The notes below the pieces were generated by a model. It searched no databases and was not told the DNA's origin. It was given only the letters and a program-made list of their open reading frames with translations. From NCBI GenBank assembly GCA_003225315.1, contig QHZD01000018.1, positions 310,001 through 374,000 of the forward strand: a stretch of DNA of 64,000 nt. Direction: 5' to 3'. Origin of the DNA: Acidobacteriota bacterium (GTDB lineage Bacteria; Acidobacteriota; Terriglobia; Acidiferrales; UBA7541). The position numbers and the translations under genes were made by a program. This document shows, in pieces, positions 31,867 through 42,600 of this stretch. Numbering within the stretch: the first letter of the stretch is position 1; every line of letters starts with the position of its first letter.

Positions 31867-32616
31867 TTAAACTTGTCCCATTCCGCCGTCCACGTTGATC
31901 TCAACTCCGGTAATGTACGACGCATCTTCAGAAGCGAGGAATGCCACCGCTCCGGCCACTTCTTCGGGCTGTCCAAATCGCTTCATCGGGACCTGCGTCA
32001 GGACACCCTTTGCGAAATCGTCGATGGCTTCTTGCGGCAGTCCCGTTCGTCCAAAGATCGGCGTAACGATTGGGCCTGGGGCTACGGTGTTTACGCGGAT
32101 CCCACGGCCCACTAATTCTGCCGCAGCCGTCCGTGCGAAGGATCGCAGCGCCGCCTTGGTGGCCGCATAAGCGCTGGTATTGGGGCTGCCCAAGTCATCC
32201 ACTACGCTGGTGTTCAAGATGATCGAGGCCCCATCGTTCAGAAAGGGAATTGCTTTTTGAATGGTGAAGTAAGCTCCTTTGGTGTTGATGTCAAACTGCT
32301 CGTCGTACAAACTTTCGGAAGTCTCCGCAAATGGGGCGAACTTCGCGACTCCCGCGTTCACGAACAACACGTCAATCTTTCCCAATTTCTTCGAAACCTC
32401 TGCATACAGCTTGTCGACGTCCGCGAGCTTGGCCACGTCCGCCTGCACGGCCACTACGCCATTCCCGATCGTTTTCACCGCCTCGTCTAGAGTCTTCTTG
32501 CTGCGGCCTGCGATGGCAACGCGCGCGCCCTCTTCCTGGAAACGCTTTGCTGTTGCCAGCCCGATGCCGCTGTTTCCGCCGGTCACTACGGCTACTTTCC
32601 CTTCGAGTCTCTTCAT
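31867..32616 (-). CDS. Short-chain dehydrogenase/reductase (SDR family)
   Basis: 249 residues from ATG 32616 (GAGAGG upstream); the much longer upstream frame is not coding. The nucleotide-binding TGGNSGIGLA, the NAGVAKFAP segment, catalytic Ser in IILNTSVVDD and YAATKAAL (Tyr-x3-Lys) are all present, and the C-terminus SYITGVEINVDGGMGQV is the classical SDR end. The Arg in AIAGRSKKTL suggests NADP(H) preference. It probably reduces or oxidises a small carbonyl compound; the substrate is unknown. It is divergent from the ArsR-deacetylase fusion and may be its regulatory target. Confidence 0.93.
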   Translation of the reverse strand: MKRLEGKVAVVTGGNSGIGLATAKRFQEEGARVAIAGRSKKTLDEAVKTIGNGVVAVQADVAKLADVDKLYAEVSKKLGKIDVLFVNAGVAKFAPFAETSESLYDEQFDINTKGAYFTIQKAIPFLNDGASIILNTSVVDDLGSPNTSAYAATKAALRSFARTAAAELVGRGIRVNTVAPGPIVTPIFGRTGLPQEAIDDFAKGVLTQVPMKRFGQPEEVAGAVAFLASEDASYITGVEINVDGGMGQV

Positions 32617-32700
32617 GGTCCTCTCCCGTCGCTTTCTCTCTGGTTCAGAAAGCCTTGCGCAGTCTGCTAGTGTCCTGCAAGCTGTCCCTGCTTTCTGAAG

Positions 32701-32724
32701 TTCGATACTTAGATGAACATCGAA
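32701..32724. promoter_or_regulatory. 24-bp dyad in the SDR/ArsR divergent region (candidate operator)
   Basis: TTCGAT (32701-32706) and ATCGAA (32719-32724) are perfect inverted halves separated by 12 bases, with partial symmetry between them. ArsR-family proteins bind 12-2-12-like dyads of this size. Its place between the divergent SDR and ArsR-fusion genes fits autoregulation. Confidence 0.4.
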
Positions 32725-32814
32725 ATAATCGGTTGCATCTATTTCCGGAGTCTTCGCAGGAATCAATCCTTGTGGCGGATAGCAACGCAGGTCCGTTACA
32801 CTGAGGCAAGACCA

Positions 32815-34080
32815 ATGGACCGCTCTCACATTGAAAAAATATCGAAAGCTCTGGCCGACGGGACGCGCCTCAAGATCTTCGAGGCCATCTCCGCCAGCAA
32901 GTGCATAAGCTGCGGAGAAATCGTCTCGATGCGAGACGTCACTCCCGCAACGGTTTCGCATCACTTGAGAATTCTCAACGAAGCCGGGCTAATCGCCTGC
33001 CGCCGTGAAGGCCAGTTTGTTTACAGCCAGGCCGTCCCCGAAACTATCGAAGCGTACACGCGCGCGCTCACAAGAATCTCCAGCGGCAAGAAAACTTCAC
33101 GTCGAAGAGTTCTCTCCCATGTCATAAAATGCGCCTTGGCCACGGTTTGCTCTCAGTTTCTTCCGTCCGTCGTTCGCGCCTCTCTTTTTTTACAGAGCAC
33201 TGCGCCAAAAGCCTCTCCCAACAATTCAGCGCGCCCGCAGCTCGCCCTCACGCTCGACGACCCGAGGCTCTCCCTCGGATTGGCACTGAAATGGCCGGAA
33301 GCCAACAACCGCATTTTGAAAGCGATTTCCGAGAGAGACATCCGCGCCGCGCTTTTTGTTTGCGGCATGCGTGTCGATGAGGCCGACGGCATAAAACTGC
33401 TTTCCGCCTGGGATCAAGGGGGGCACCTTATCTGCAACCATTCCTATTCACACAAATTCTATGGCGAACAAACGAGTTACGCGGATTTTGCCGCCGATTT
33501 TCTGAAAAACGAAAAGGTCATCGCTCCCTATCGCAACCGCACCGCTCTATTCCGCTATCCCTTCCTGAAGGAGGGCGACACTGCGGACAAGCGCGATCGT
33601 TTTCGCGCTTTGCTCAAGGAACGCGGTTACCGTGTCGGCCACGTCACCATCGACGCCTCCGATTGGTACGTCAGCCAGCGCTTGGTTGACCGGCTTGCGA
33701 AGCGGCCCAATGCTCCCATTGCTCCCTACCGCGATTACTTGATCGCCCATCTCATGGATCGCGCGGCTTTCTATCGGCAACTCGCTCTCGACGTTCTCGG
33801 CCGCGACATTCCCCACACGTTGTTGCTGCACTTCAATCCACTGAATGCCTTCGTTCTTCCTGAGGTTCTGAAAGCCTTCGAAACCGCTGGGTGGCAATGG
33901 ATTGATGCGTCACGAGCGCTTGATGATCCCATCTTCCGCAGCCAGCTGCAGACGCTTCCCGCCGGAGAAAGCCTGGTGTGGGCTCTTGCCAAGGAGACAG
34001 GGCGCTTTGAGAATCGTCTCCGGTACCCCGGGGAAGATGATGTGTACGAAAAGCCCAAAATGGACGCCTTGGGCCTATAG
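32815..34080 (+). CDS. ArsR-type HTH fused to a polysaccharide deacetylase domain
   Basis: 421 residues from ATG 32815. Residues 1-90 are an ArsR-like winged helix (KALADGTRLKIFEAISASKC, then VTPATVSHHLRILNEAGLIA), with Cys30 and Cys33 (CISC). A hydrophobic segment (~105-127, IKCALATVCSQFLPSVVRAS) follows. Then comes a NodB-like domain keeping the metal ligands Asp148-Asp149 (ALTLDD) and His209/His213 (CNHSYSHKF), plus RYPFLKEGDT and LLLHFNPLN. No stop or good internal start separates the halves. The classical TFDDG is altered to TLDDP. A transcription regulator joined to an enzyme, with a membrane-like linker, is very unusual. Confidence 0.75.
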   Translation: MDRSHIEKISKALADGTRLKIFEAISASKCISCGEIVSMRDVTPATVSHHLRILNEAGLIACRREGQFVYSQAVPETIEAYTRALTRISSGKKTSRRRVLSHVIKCALATVCSQFLPSVVRASLFLQSTAPKASPNNSARPQLALTLDDPRLSLGLALKWPEANNRILKAISERDIRAALFVCGMRVDEADGIKLLSAWDQGGHLICNHSYSHKFYGEQTSYADFAADFLKNEKVIAPYRNRTALFRYPFLKEGDTADKRDRFRALLKERGYRVGHVTIDASDWYVSQRLVDRLAKRPNAPIAPYRDYLIAHLMDRAAFYRQLALDVLGRDIPHTLLLHFNPLNAFVLPEVLKAFETAGWQWIDASRALDDPIFRSQLQTLPAGESLVWALAKETGRFENRLRYPGEDDVYEKPKMDALGL

Positions 34081-34392
34081 CCCTTCAAGGTCAAGGAATC
34101 GTCTCGATGCTCATTCTTTCTCCTATTCTTCGCCCTCGCTAACTCTTTCAGCGCACGGAATTTGCGGCGTCTTGTTGCTTTTCGGGGCACTCATCTCCTT
34201 TCCTTTGTGCCTTTTACCACTACGCCGCATCTAATCAAGGTATAATGGATTGTTCACATTTTTAACGCATAGCACCCATCAAAATAATTCGTGGGGCAGT
34301 AATGGGAGAATGCAGTTAAGGTGTTTCTAGAGACGGTGAGGAAGCTACCCAGAGCGTACCACCAAGAAAGGCAGCAACGGGAGTACCAGTAC
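34081..34392. other. Intergenic region with a -10-like box
   Basis: 312 bases with no gene. TATAAT at 34241-34246 is a perfect -10 box but I see no matching -35. If used, transcription would start ~140 bases before the HAD phosphatase ATG at 34393. Confidence 0.4.
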
Positions 34393-35217
34393 ATGACCAA
34401 ACAATTTCTACTCGCCAGTGACTTTGACCAGACGCTTAGCTTCAACGACTCGGGAGTCGTCCTTAGCGAACTGATCGGCTTTCATGGATTTCACGACAAG
34501 GTGAAAGGCCTTGCCGAGATGAACCTCGTCCAACAGGGCGCGGAGCTAAGCTACCTGATTCTGCACGATCCCGATTTTCGAAAAGTGCGCCGGGAACATC
34601 TCGCCGAAACGGGCAAGCGTATCCGCTTGAAGCACGACGTCGCGCTGTTCGCGCGGGCGCTCGACAATCTCGCTGAGGGCTACAAATTTCACTTCAATGT
34701 TATTTCTGCCGCGCCGCAGGAGATCATTGAATCGGCGCTCGAGGGCATCGTGCCGCCGGATCACATTTTCGGCACGCGCTTCCGTTACAAGGAAGCAACC
34801 GGAGAAGTGGACTCCATCATTCGCGCTTCGGCGGGATGGGGCAAGATCACCGTGCTCGAGGAACTCCGTTCCACACTCGGTATCAGCCATGACAGCATCA
34901 TCTACATGGGCGATGGCAGCTCCGATCTGCCGGTCATGATGCACATCAATCAGTACGATGGCCTCACGATCGCTGTCTCGGAAGCCAAGTTCATCTCCCG
35001 CGTCGCCAAGCGCACTGTCCTCAGCGATAACGCCATGAGCGTTCTTGTCCCGGTGTGCGAAAAGGTCCTGCATTGGGACTCCGCCAAGATTCGCCGCTTC
35101 TTTGGATCTTTCGGCCTCACAATGCTGGAGTGGGAGAAGGTGCGCACGGACGTGGTCACCATCCAGGACTCCAGCGAGCAAGTGCCTGTAGCCGCGGCGT
35201 CCCAACTCAACGCCTAA
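34393..35217 (+). CDS. HAD-superfamily phosphatase
   Basis: 274 residues from ATG 34393; a longer frame upstream is not preceded by a ribosome site. The catalytic DFDQTL (Asp10, Asp12) is near the N-terminus, as in phosphoserine-phosphatase-like enzymes. The motif II region reads [12 protein letters not shown], the motif III lysine is probably in [13 protein letters not shown], and motif IV is [13 protein letters not shown] cap domain lies between. It removes phosphate from a small metabolite; the substrate cannot be told. A terminator follows at 35237. Confidence 0.88.
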   Translation: MTKQFLLASDFDQTLSFNDSGVVLSELIGFHGFHDKVKGLAEMNLVQQGAELSYLILHDPDFRKVRREHLAETGKRIRLKHDVALFARALDNLAEGYKFHFNVISAAPQEIIESALEGIVPPDHIFGTRFRYKEATGEVDSIIRASAGWGKITVLEELRSTLGISHDSIIYMGDGSSDLPVMMHINQYDGLTIAVSEAKFISRVAKRTVLSDNAMSVLVPVCEKVLHWDSAKIRRFFGSFGLTMLEWEKVRTDVVTIQDSSEQVPVAAASQLNA

Positions 35218-35236
35218 CTGTGTCTGATTCTGAAGG

Positions 35237-35268
35237 GGCCGGGCTTCAGCTCGGCCTCTCTTTTTTTT
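35237..35268 (+). terminator. Intrinsic terminator after the HAD phosphatase
   Basis: GGCCGGGC (35237-35244), TTCA loop, GCTCGGCC (35249-35256, one G-T pair), then TCTC and eight T (35261-35268). Confidence 0.85.
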
Positions 35269-35297
35269 GCTATTCTCTTTCACGCGCGGAGGTCCAA

Positions 35298-35879
35298 ATG
35301 TCCAGGAAATCCATTCTCATGATCGTCGGTGATTATGTGGAAGACTACGAAGTGATGGTGCCATTTCAGGCGCTGCTGATGGTCGGCCACTCGGTTCACG
35401 TTGTCTGTCCCGGCAAAAAATCCGGGGACGTCGTTCCGACCTGCATCCACGATTTCGAAGGTGATCAGACCTACACCGAAAAACGTGGCCACAATTTTGC
35501 GCTCAACGCTACTTTCGACCAAATCAAGCCCGAAGAGTACGACGCTCTCGTCATCCCCGGTGGCCGGGCGCCGGAATACATTCGCCTCAATCCACGTGTC
35601 ATCGAAATCGTCCGCTACTTCTCGAAGGCCAATAAGCCGATCGCCGCCATCTGCCATGCGCCGCAGGTTCTGGCCGCGGCAGGAATCCTGCAAGGGAAGA
35701 AGTGCGGCGCCTATCCGGCCATCGGCCCAGACGTTACTATCGCCGGCGGCACGTACGTCAATCTCCCGATGACTGACGCCTTTGTCGACGGCAACCTCGT
35801 CACCGGTCCTGCTTGGCCCGCGCTCAACTCTTGGCTCGCCAAGTTCCTCGTTGTCCTCGGAACAAAAATCGAAGTGTAA
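35298..35879 (+). CDS. DJ-1/PfpI family protein
   Basis: 193 residues from ATG 35298, with GGAGG upstream (the frame is open further back but overlaps the terminator). The fold signature is clear: ILMIVGDYVEDYEVMVPFQA with a conserved acidic residue, then ALVIPGGRAPEYIR, and the nucleophile elbow IAAICHAPQVLAAAG (Cys119, His120). Members act as glyoxalase/deglycase-like or protease-like enzymes. This one is closest to PfpI/YhbO-type by the CHAPQ motif. Its exact substrate is not known. It is a separate transcription unit from the phosphatase. Confidence 0.9.
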   Translation: MSRKSILMIVGDYVEDYEVMVPFQALLMVGHSVHVVCPGKKSGDVVPTCIHDFEGDQTYTEKRGHNFALNATFDQIKPEEYDALVIPGGRAPEYIRLNPRVIEIVRYFSKANKPIAAICHAPQVLAAAGILQGKKCGAYPAIGPDVTIAGGTYVNLPMTDAFVDGNLVTGPAWPALNSWLAKFLVVLGTKIEV

Positions 35880-36005
35880 ATTCCGAATTGAAGATTTGAA
35901 TCCGTCCACGCTGGAAAAAGAATGCCCTCTTGGCTCTTCCTAAAAACTCATTCGTAGAGGATAATTTTCTGTTCGGCATTCCACGAAAGGTCAATTCGTA
36001 ATCTC

Positions 36006-37214
36006 ATGGCAAACGTTAGTACGAAGAGAGGTGTCATAGGCATCCTCACCGGAGGCGGTGACGTTCCCGGTCTCAATCCAGCGATCCGCGGCGTCACTCT
36101 TCGCGCCATTCGCGAAGGCTATCAGGTTATCGGCATTCGCCACGGCTGGGCCGGCCTTGTCGATATGGTCCGCGAAAAGGACTACGACAACTCTGACAAT
36201 TTCTTTCTTCTCGACGAAGAAATCGTCGATCGCTCCGGCCGCACTGGCGGCACTTTTCTCCATTCTTCTCGCACCAATCCCGGCCGCGTTACCAAATCCA
36301 ATGTCCCTTCGCATCTCAAGGATAAATTCACCGCAGAGAAGAATGACCTCACTCCGGAAGTCCTCAAGAATCTCGCCTGGCTCGGCATCGACACTCTCAT
36401 TCCCATCGGTGGCGACGATACCCTCAGCTACGGCGTTCGTCTCCACAAAGAGGGCTTCAAGGTCATCGGCATTCCCAAGACCATGGACAACGACGTCCCT
36501 GGCACGGACTATTGCATCGGCTTCAGCACCTGCGTCACCCGCACCATTCAGATGGTCAACAGCCTGCGCACTTCCGCCGGCTCTCACGAACGCTTCATGG
36601 TCCTCGAAGTCTTTGGCCGCTACGCCGGTTTTACCGCCATGCTTCCTACCATGGCCGGCGCCGCCAATCGCTGTGTCATCCCGGAGTTCAAGTTTAATAT
36701 CGAGCATCTTACGGAGCTGCTGGTCGCCGACCGCCGCAAGAATCCCAGCCGCTACTCCATCGTGCTCGTCTCCGAAGGCGCTATGTTTGAAGGTGGCGAA
36801 ATGATTTTCGAAAGCGAAAGCACCGACGCCTACGGCCACAAAAAACTCGGCGGCATCGGCGATGTCGTCGCCGAAAAAGTGCGCGACATCTCCGCCAAAT
36901 TCAACAACGGCAAAAAAATCGACGTCATCAATCAAAAGCTTGGCTACCTCGTTCGCTGCGGCGATCCCGATGCCATTGATTCCATCGCTCCCATGGCCTA
37001 TGGCAATCTCGCTCTCGATCTACTCCTGAAAAAAATCAGCGGCCGTCTCGTCGTCCTCAAGAACGGACACTACGACAACATTCCTCTGGACACCGTCACT
37101 GCCACCAAGAAGGTCGTCAACGTCAAGGAGCAGTACAATACCGACCGCCTTCGCCCGCAATACGCCAGCTTCGAGATGCGCCCGCTCTTCCTCATGACCA
37201 ACGAAGTGCGATAG
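36006..37214 (+). CDS. 6-phosphofructokinase with pyrophosphate-type active-site residues
   Basis: 402 residues. Family motifs: [57 protein letters not shown] and the [10 protein letters not shown] helix. At the site that is GGDG in ATP-dependent enzymes it has GGDD (Asp138), and PKTMDND carries Lys158 where ATP enzymes usually have Gly. In studied PFKs the Asp/Lys pair marks use of pyrophosphate as phosphoryl donor, so a reversible PPi-PFK of glycolysis is the likely reading. The neighbouring xylulokinase (22-31 bases on) suggests co-expression in sugar metabolism. Confidence 0.9.
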   Translation: MANVSTKRGVIGILTGGGDVPGLNPAIRGVTLRAIREGYQVIGIRHGWAGLVDMVREKDYDNSDNFFLLDEEIVDRSGRTGGTFLHSSRTNPGRVTKSNVPSHLKDKFTAEKNDLTPEVLKNLAWLGIDTLIPIGGDDTLSYGVRLHKEGFKVIGIPKTMDNDVPGTDYCIGFSTCVTRTIQMVNSLRTSAGSHERFMVLEVFGRYAGFTAMLPTMAGAANRCVIPEFKFNIEHLTELLVADRRKNPSRYSIVLVSEGAMFEGGEMIFESESTDAYGHKKLGGIGDVVAEKVRDISAKFNNGKKIDVINQKLGYLVRCGDPDAIDSIAPMAYGNLALDLLLKKISGRLVVLKNGHYDNIPLDTVTATKKVVNVKEQYNTDRLRPQYASFEMRPLFLMTNEVR

Positions 37215-37244
37215 TCTCTCTGCCGATATCTTGCGTTGATAACT

Positions 37245-38765
37245 GTGGCTGTCGAGGGAGGCCTCATCTACGTACTCGGGATTGACGTTGGTACCGGAGG
37301 AACGCGCGCCATCGTCATCGATGGCAGTGGCCGCGTGGTCTCTTCCACCACGGAAGAGCACCAGCCCTTCGCTTCGCAGCAAATCGGTTGGGCCGAGCAG
37401 CACCCCGAGGATTGGTGGCGTGCCACCTGCATCGCGGTTCGTAAAGCCATCGCGAGCGCCAATCTCAGCGCCGAAGAAATTGCTTGCGTCGGCTTCTCCG
37501 GACAGATGCACGGCGCGGTCATATTGGATGAGCAGGGAAGCGTCGTTCGTCCCGCTTTGATCTGGTGCGACGTGCGCACAGAAAAGCAGTGCCGCGACGT
37601 GACCGCCAAAATCGGCCAGGAGCGCCTGATTCAGCTCACCTGCAATCCGGCGCTGGCAAATTTCACGCTCACAAAATTGCTTTGGGTCCGCGAAAGCGAA
37701 CCCGCGAACTGGAAACGTGTTCGCTCCGTCATGCTTCCGAAAGACTACGTTCGCTTCCGCCTCACCGGTGAACGCGCCACCGACATGGCCGACGCTTCCG
37801 GCACGTTGCTTCTCGATGTGGCTCATCGCCGGTGGTCGCGCGAAATGTTGCAAGCCGCCGAACTCGACGAACGCTTGCTGCCATCCCTCCACGAGTCTCC
37901 CGCTGTCTGCGGGGAAATCTCCGATAAAGGAGCCGCCGAATCCGGTCTGTGCGTTGGTACGCCGGTCGTCGCCGGTGCCGGTGACCAGGCCGCCGGAGCC
38001 ACCGGCATGGGCATCGTCTCGGCCGGAACCGTCAGTGCCACCATCGGCACGTCTGGAGTCGTTTTTGCCGCCACCGATCGTCCCGCGCTCGATCCTCATG
38101 GCCGGGTCCACACTTTTTGCCACGCCATCCCTGGACGCTGGCACGTCATGGGCGTTACACAGGCGGCCGGGCTCTCCCTGCGCTGGTTCCGCGATACCTT
38201 CGCAACAAATTCCAGCGGCATTCGCGAAACTTACGACCAGCTCACAGCAGAAGCCGCCAAAATTCCCGCTGGTTCCGACGGTCTGTTGTGGACTCCCTAT
38301 CTGATGGGTGAGCGCACGCCTCACCTTGATTCCAGCGCACGCGGCGCGCTCGTCGGCCTCAGCGCTTCGCACACGCGCGCGCATGTCGTTCGCGCCATTC
38401 TCGAAGGCGTTACCTTCAGCCTCCGGGACACGTTCACTCTTTTCCGCGAAATGAAAGTTCCCGTCACGAGCATCCGCCTCGGCGGTGGCGGAGCGCGCTC
38501 TCCGTTATGGCGCCAAATCCAAGCCGACGTTTACGGCCACGCCGTCGAAATCGTCGAAGCCGAGGAAGGCGCGGCCTACGGCGCCGCCATTCTTGCCGGC
38601 GTTGGCGCGGGCCTCTGGCCCACCGTCGACGCCGCCTGTGCATCCACTGTCCGTGTCGCTACGCGCGTCAATCCCCAGCCCGCCGCCGTAGCTACTCTGA
38701 ATGCCAGCTACTCCGCCTTCCGCCAAATCTATCCCGCAACAAAGGGCATCTTCACCTCCCGCTGA
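37245..38765 (+). CDS. xylB: Xylulokinase (FGGY family)
   Basis: 506 residues. The family start [20 protein letters not shown] is intact. [15 protein letters not shown], then [32 protein letters not shown] and [16 protein letters not shown] are all xylulokinase landmarks. It phosphorylates D-xylulose to xylulose 5-phosphate. GTG 37245 gives [19 protein letters not shown] 37236 is possible. No xylose isomerase or transporter is next to it. It follows the phosphofructokinase after about 30 bases, so the two are probably co-transcribed. Confidence 0.92.
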   Translation: MAVEGGLIYVLGIDVGTGGTRAIVIDGSGRVVSSTTEEHQPFASQQIGWAEQHPEDWWRATCIAVRKAIASANLSAEEIACVGFSGQMHGAVILDEQGSVVRPALIWCDVRTEKQCRDVTAKIGQERLIQLTCNPALANFTLTKLLWVRESEPANWKRVRSVMLPKDYVRFRLTGERATDMADASGTLLLDVAHRRWSREMLQAAELDERLLPSLHESPAVCGEISDKGAAESGLCVGTPVVAGAGDQAAGATGMGIVSAGTVSATIGTSGVVFAATDRPALDPHGRVHTFCHAIPGRWHVMGVTQAAGLSLRWFRDTFATNSSGIRETYDQLTAEAAKIPAGSDGLLWTPYLMGERTPHLDSSARGALVGLSASHTRAHVVRAILEGVTFSLRDTFTLFREMKVPVTSIRLGGGGARSPLWRQIQADVYGHAVEIVEAEEGAAYGAAILAGVGAGLWPTVDAACASTVRVATRVNPQPAAVATLNASYSAFRQIYPATKGIFTSR

Positions 38766-39160
38766 GTGTCTCGGTCCTCTCCTCGAAGATTCTCCGGCAC
38801 GGTTTTCAGTAGTTCTCCCGATTGCTGGCCACTCCGCTCGGGAGTACATACCTGATGAGCTATAGTCGGCCGTCTATAGCCGGGTTAGTCGTTGAAACGT
38901 GTCACAGCTGGGGTGTCCTATGGGCACGTGCTCTTCGATGACGTCTCCGGTTTTTCCGGTGACCACCTTCACCTTTCGCAGTGATCACCAGTGCTGGGCC
39001 AGAAGTGCTTGTGCGTCCACTGAAGCTTCCTTGCGCGTTTCGTGACGCCGCCAGTCTGCCTTTGGAAGCTTCCAAAGACTTTTTTGCCGCATCTTGATTC
39101 GCATGTTCCATCGCCCAGTTTCGCCGCTACGGCGGCGCGTTCGCGGAAAGGGGTTTGATC
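38766..39160. other. 395-base intergenic region
   Basis: I see no gene, RNA or strong terminator here. A minus-strand frame (38902-39111) is low in coding character. Confidence 0.4.
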
Positions 39161-39601
39161 ATGAACTCAAGAAAATTCATCGCCAAATTGGTTTACTGCG
39201 GATTGGTGTTGCTCCTTGCCCTAGGAATTTGTTCCCCACGAGGAGTGGCAGGGCAGATCTTGTCCGGCGTCTACAAAGTGACGGAAACCACGGATCTCGG
39301 AACGCAGATGCGCGTCACGATGCACATCCGATTGATGAACGCTGGAGGAGACAGAATTTTCGTCAATCAGGCCCGCTTGCGCGGTCCCCTGCACCCCGGA
39401 AGGAGCGAGGACAAGGCTGTAGGAGTCATCCTCGAACCGCACGGCAGTGCAGAATTCACCCAAGACTTCATCATTCAGAAACAGGATTACGAACTTTGGA
39501 GCAAAGGCGAACTGCCCCACCTTGGTCTGAGAATGCAGGTTTCCGGAGCTGCGGAAACCACTATGACGATCTCGTTGATGCAGCTTCCTGGATCGAGGTG
39601 A
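39161..39601 (+). CDS. Small secreted hypothetical protein
   Basis: 146 residues from ATG 39161 (AAAGGGG upstream). MNSRKFIAKLVYCGLVLLLA then LGICSPRGVAGQ is a signal peptide. The mature part (YKVTETTDLGTQMRVTMHIR, then EPHGSAEFTQDFIIQKQDYE) looks like a small all-beta domain. No family recognised. Its TGA overlaps a GTG/ATG start of the NHL protein downstream, suggesting co-translation and a shared extracellular role. Confidence 0.75.
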   Translation: MNSRKFIAKLVYCGLVLLLALGICSPRGVAGQILSGVYKVTETTDLGTQMRVTMHIRLMNAGGDRIFVNQARLRGPLHPGRSEDKAVGVILEPHGSAEFTQDFIIQKQDYELWSKGELPHLGLRMQVSGAAETTMTISLMQLPGSR

Positions 39602-39606
39602 ACCTC

Positions 39607-42600
39607 ATGCGCAGAACATATTTGTCGGCTTTTTCATGCATCGGGATTCTGTTTTTTCTGGCGCAGACCGCCCGAGCGCAACAGCAACATACTATAACGA
39701 CCGTGGCCGGGGGCGGCGTCCCGAACAACGTACCCGCATTGCAAGTGGGAGTGAGCCATCCCACCGGAGTTTTTAAAGATTCTGTCGGTAATTTGTTCGT
39801 GTCATCGGGCCACTTAGGAAGCGCTGTCTATAAGATTGACCCATCCGGACAGCTGACGACCATCGCTGGGAACGGAGCTGAGGGGTTCAGCGGCGACGGC
39901 GGCCCAGCTACCAGCGCCGCACTCCAAGACCCTGGCGGTGTGTCTGTAGATAGATTCGGCAACATTTTCATCGCCGATACCCTCAACGATCGTATCCGGG
40001 AAATTGTGGCCGCCACTGGGAACATTCGGACCGTCGCAGGGAATGGAACGTATGGCTTCAGCGGGGATGGCGGTCCGGCCACAGACGCTGAACTCGACAC
40101 CCCCAACGGCGTATTCGTCGACACCTCTGGAAACATCTTCATTGCAGACACTGGCAACAGCCGTATCCGGGAGGTGGTTGCGGCTACGGGGATTATTCAG
40201 ACCGTGGCAGGGAATGGGACCTTTGGGTTTAGCGGGGACGGTGGACTAGCCACGGGCGCAGCCCTCTACGATCCCGACGGCGTATATGTCGATGGATCTG
40301 GAAATATCTTTATTGCTGATTTTTGGAACAATCGCGTGCGGGAAGTGGTTGCGACCACGGGAATTATTCAGACTATTGCCGGAAGTGGATCCCATGGCTT
40401 CGTCGAGGGTGCCCCGGTTTGCGACGGTTACCTGGGGTCCGGCGACGGCGGCCCGGCCACCGACGCTCACGTCTGCGAGCCTAGCAGTGTATTCGGGGAC
40501 AGTTCAGGGAACGTCTTCATTGCGGAGTCCAGCTACTCTCGCATCCGCGAAGTGGTTGCCGCCACGGGCAATATTCAGACTGTTGCTCCGGCAGCGGTCC
40601 CCTACGGAGTTTTCGTGGACAATTCGGGCAATATCGTCATCGCCGCAACATACAGCAATCAGGTCTTCGAATTGCTTGCGGCTACGGGCGCTACTCAAGC
40701 TGTTGCTGGGAATGGAACTTGTTGCTTCGGCGGCGACGGCGGGCCAGCCATCGGCGCTCAATTCAATTTGCGCCTTGGTGGACTATCTGCTGATCGTTCA
40801 GGGAATATCCTGATTGCTGATTCGTCTAACAATCGCATCCGAAAAGTGGACGCCGCCACGGGGACGATTCAGACAGTTGCCGGGAGTGGATTTGGTTCCT
40901 GCGGCGGTTGCTTTGGTCTCACAGGGGGCTTCAGTGGTGACAGCGGCCCGGCCACTAGTGCTGAACTAAATGCGCCCAAAGGCGTGTTCATCGAAAGCAG
41001 CGGAAACATCTTCATTGCGGATTCCGGCAATGCCCGCATCCGGGAAGTGGTTGCTGCGACAGGGAATATTCAAACAATCGCCGGGAGCGGCATGCCTGGG
41101 TTTAGTGGTGACGGCGGTCCCGCCGCCAACGCGCAACTCGATGAACCCAGCGGCGTATCGTTGGATACTTCGGGGAACATCATCATTGCTGATGACGGAG
41201 AAGCTCGCATCCGGGAAGTGTTTGCGACCACGGGAAACATTCAGACGATCGCAGGCAACGGAACTCGCGGTGCGGGCGGGGACGGCGGCCCGGCCACAAG
41301 CGCCGCATTGGATTCTCCGGCCGGTGTGTCCGTTGACGGTTCCGGGAATATCCTTATCGCTGATCCAGCAGTGAGTCGCATCCGGGAAGTGGTTGCCGGG
41401 ACGGGCATTATTCAGACCGTCGCTGGGAAAGGAGTCTCCGGCGGTTTCAGTGGCGACGGAGGTCCAGCCACCAACGCGGAACTCGGTGGCTCCTACGGGG
41501 TGTTCGTCGATAGTGCAGGGAACATTTTTATTGCAGACTCCTTCAACAACCGGGTACGGGAAGTGGATGCGGCCACGGGAATTATTCAGACCGTGGCTGG
41601 TGGTGGCGACTCTTTAGGTGACGGGGGTCCGGCCAGGAGTGCGCAACTTGACTTTCCCGTCGGTGTCTTCGGGGACCGCCTAGGCAACCTGTTTATTGCC
41701 GAACGGGCCGGTGCAGGGGGCGACCTCGCGGAGGGTAGTCGTCGCGTCCGGCGCGTGACCGGTCTCGTGGCGGTTGTGCGCATTGGCGTTGCCCCGGGAA
41801 CGTCAACTGTGACTCCCGGCGCAACGCAGCAGTTCACGGCCACCGTCACTAACGCCATCAACACCTCCGTTACGTGGAGCCTCTCTGGGACGGGCTGCTC
41901 TGGCAGCGGCTGCGGCACAATTTCTTTGCAAGGTCTTTATACCGCCCCTGCGGCCACCGGCAGTCCGCTCACTGTCATGGTGACAGCGACTTCCGTTGCG
42001 GATGACACCAAGTCCGCCACGGCAACAGTTACCGTCCCGGCCAAGCAAGCCAGTTCGGTTGCGGTATCTTCCTCTGCCAATCCTTCGGTTCTCGGACAGG
42101 CAGTCACCTTAACGGCGACGGTCCATCCTTCTTCCGGCTCAAGCATACCTACTGGAACGGTCATCTTCCAGGACGGGACGACGACCCTAGGCACAGCCTC
42201 GCTTGACTCCTCTGGATCAGCAACGCTCACAGCCTCTTCGCTTGCCGTTGCCGGGCATCCGATCACCGTGACGTACAGCGGCGACAACGGGTTTTTCGGC
42301 AGCAACGGAAACTTGACCGAAGATGTCTCCTACGGGATCCACCCGCTGTACAGCCCGACAAGGGCGGTTCCCAGCGGCGCGGCGTTCCCCATCAAACTCT
42401 ACCTTTGCGATGCCGGGGGCAATGATGTTTCTTCCGCTGCCGTCGCGTTGCACGCCGCGCAGATCACCAGCGCGTCCGGCTATTCGGGCGGCATGACGTC
42501 GCCGGGAAGCTCCAATCCCGGCGGCAATTTCCGCTTTAACGCCACGTTGGGACCGGCGGGCGGATACATCCTCAACCTCAATACCGCCGGCCTCGCGCCC

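Noticed and set aside
37020-38384. 454-codon open frame antisense to the phosphofructokinase and xylulokinase genes
   Set aside because: It crosses two well-supported genes and has Gly/Ala/Arg-rich composition with no motif.
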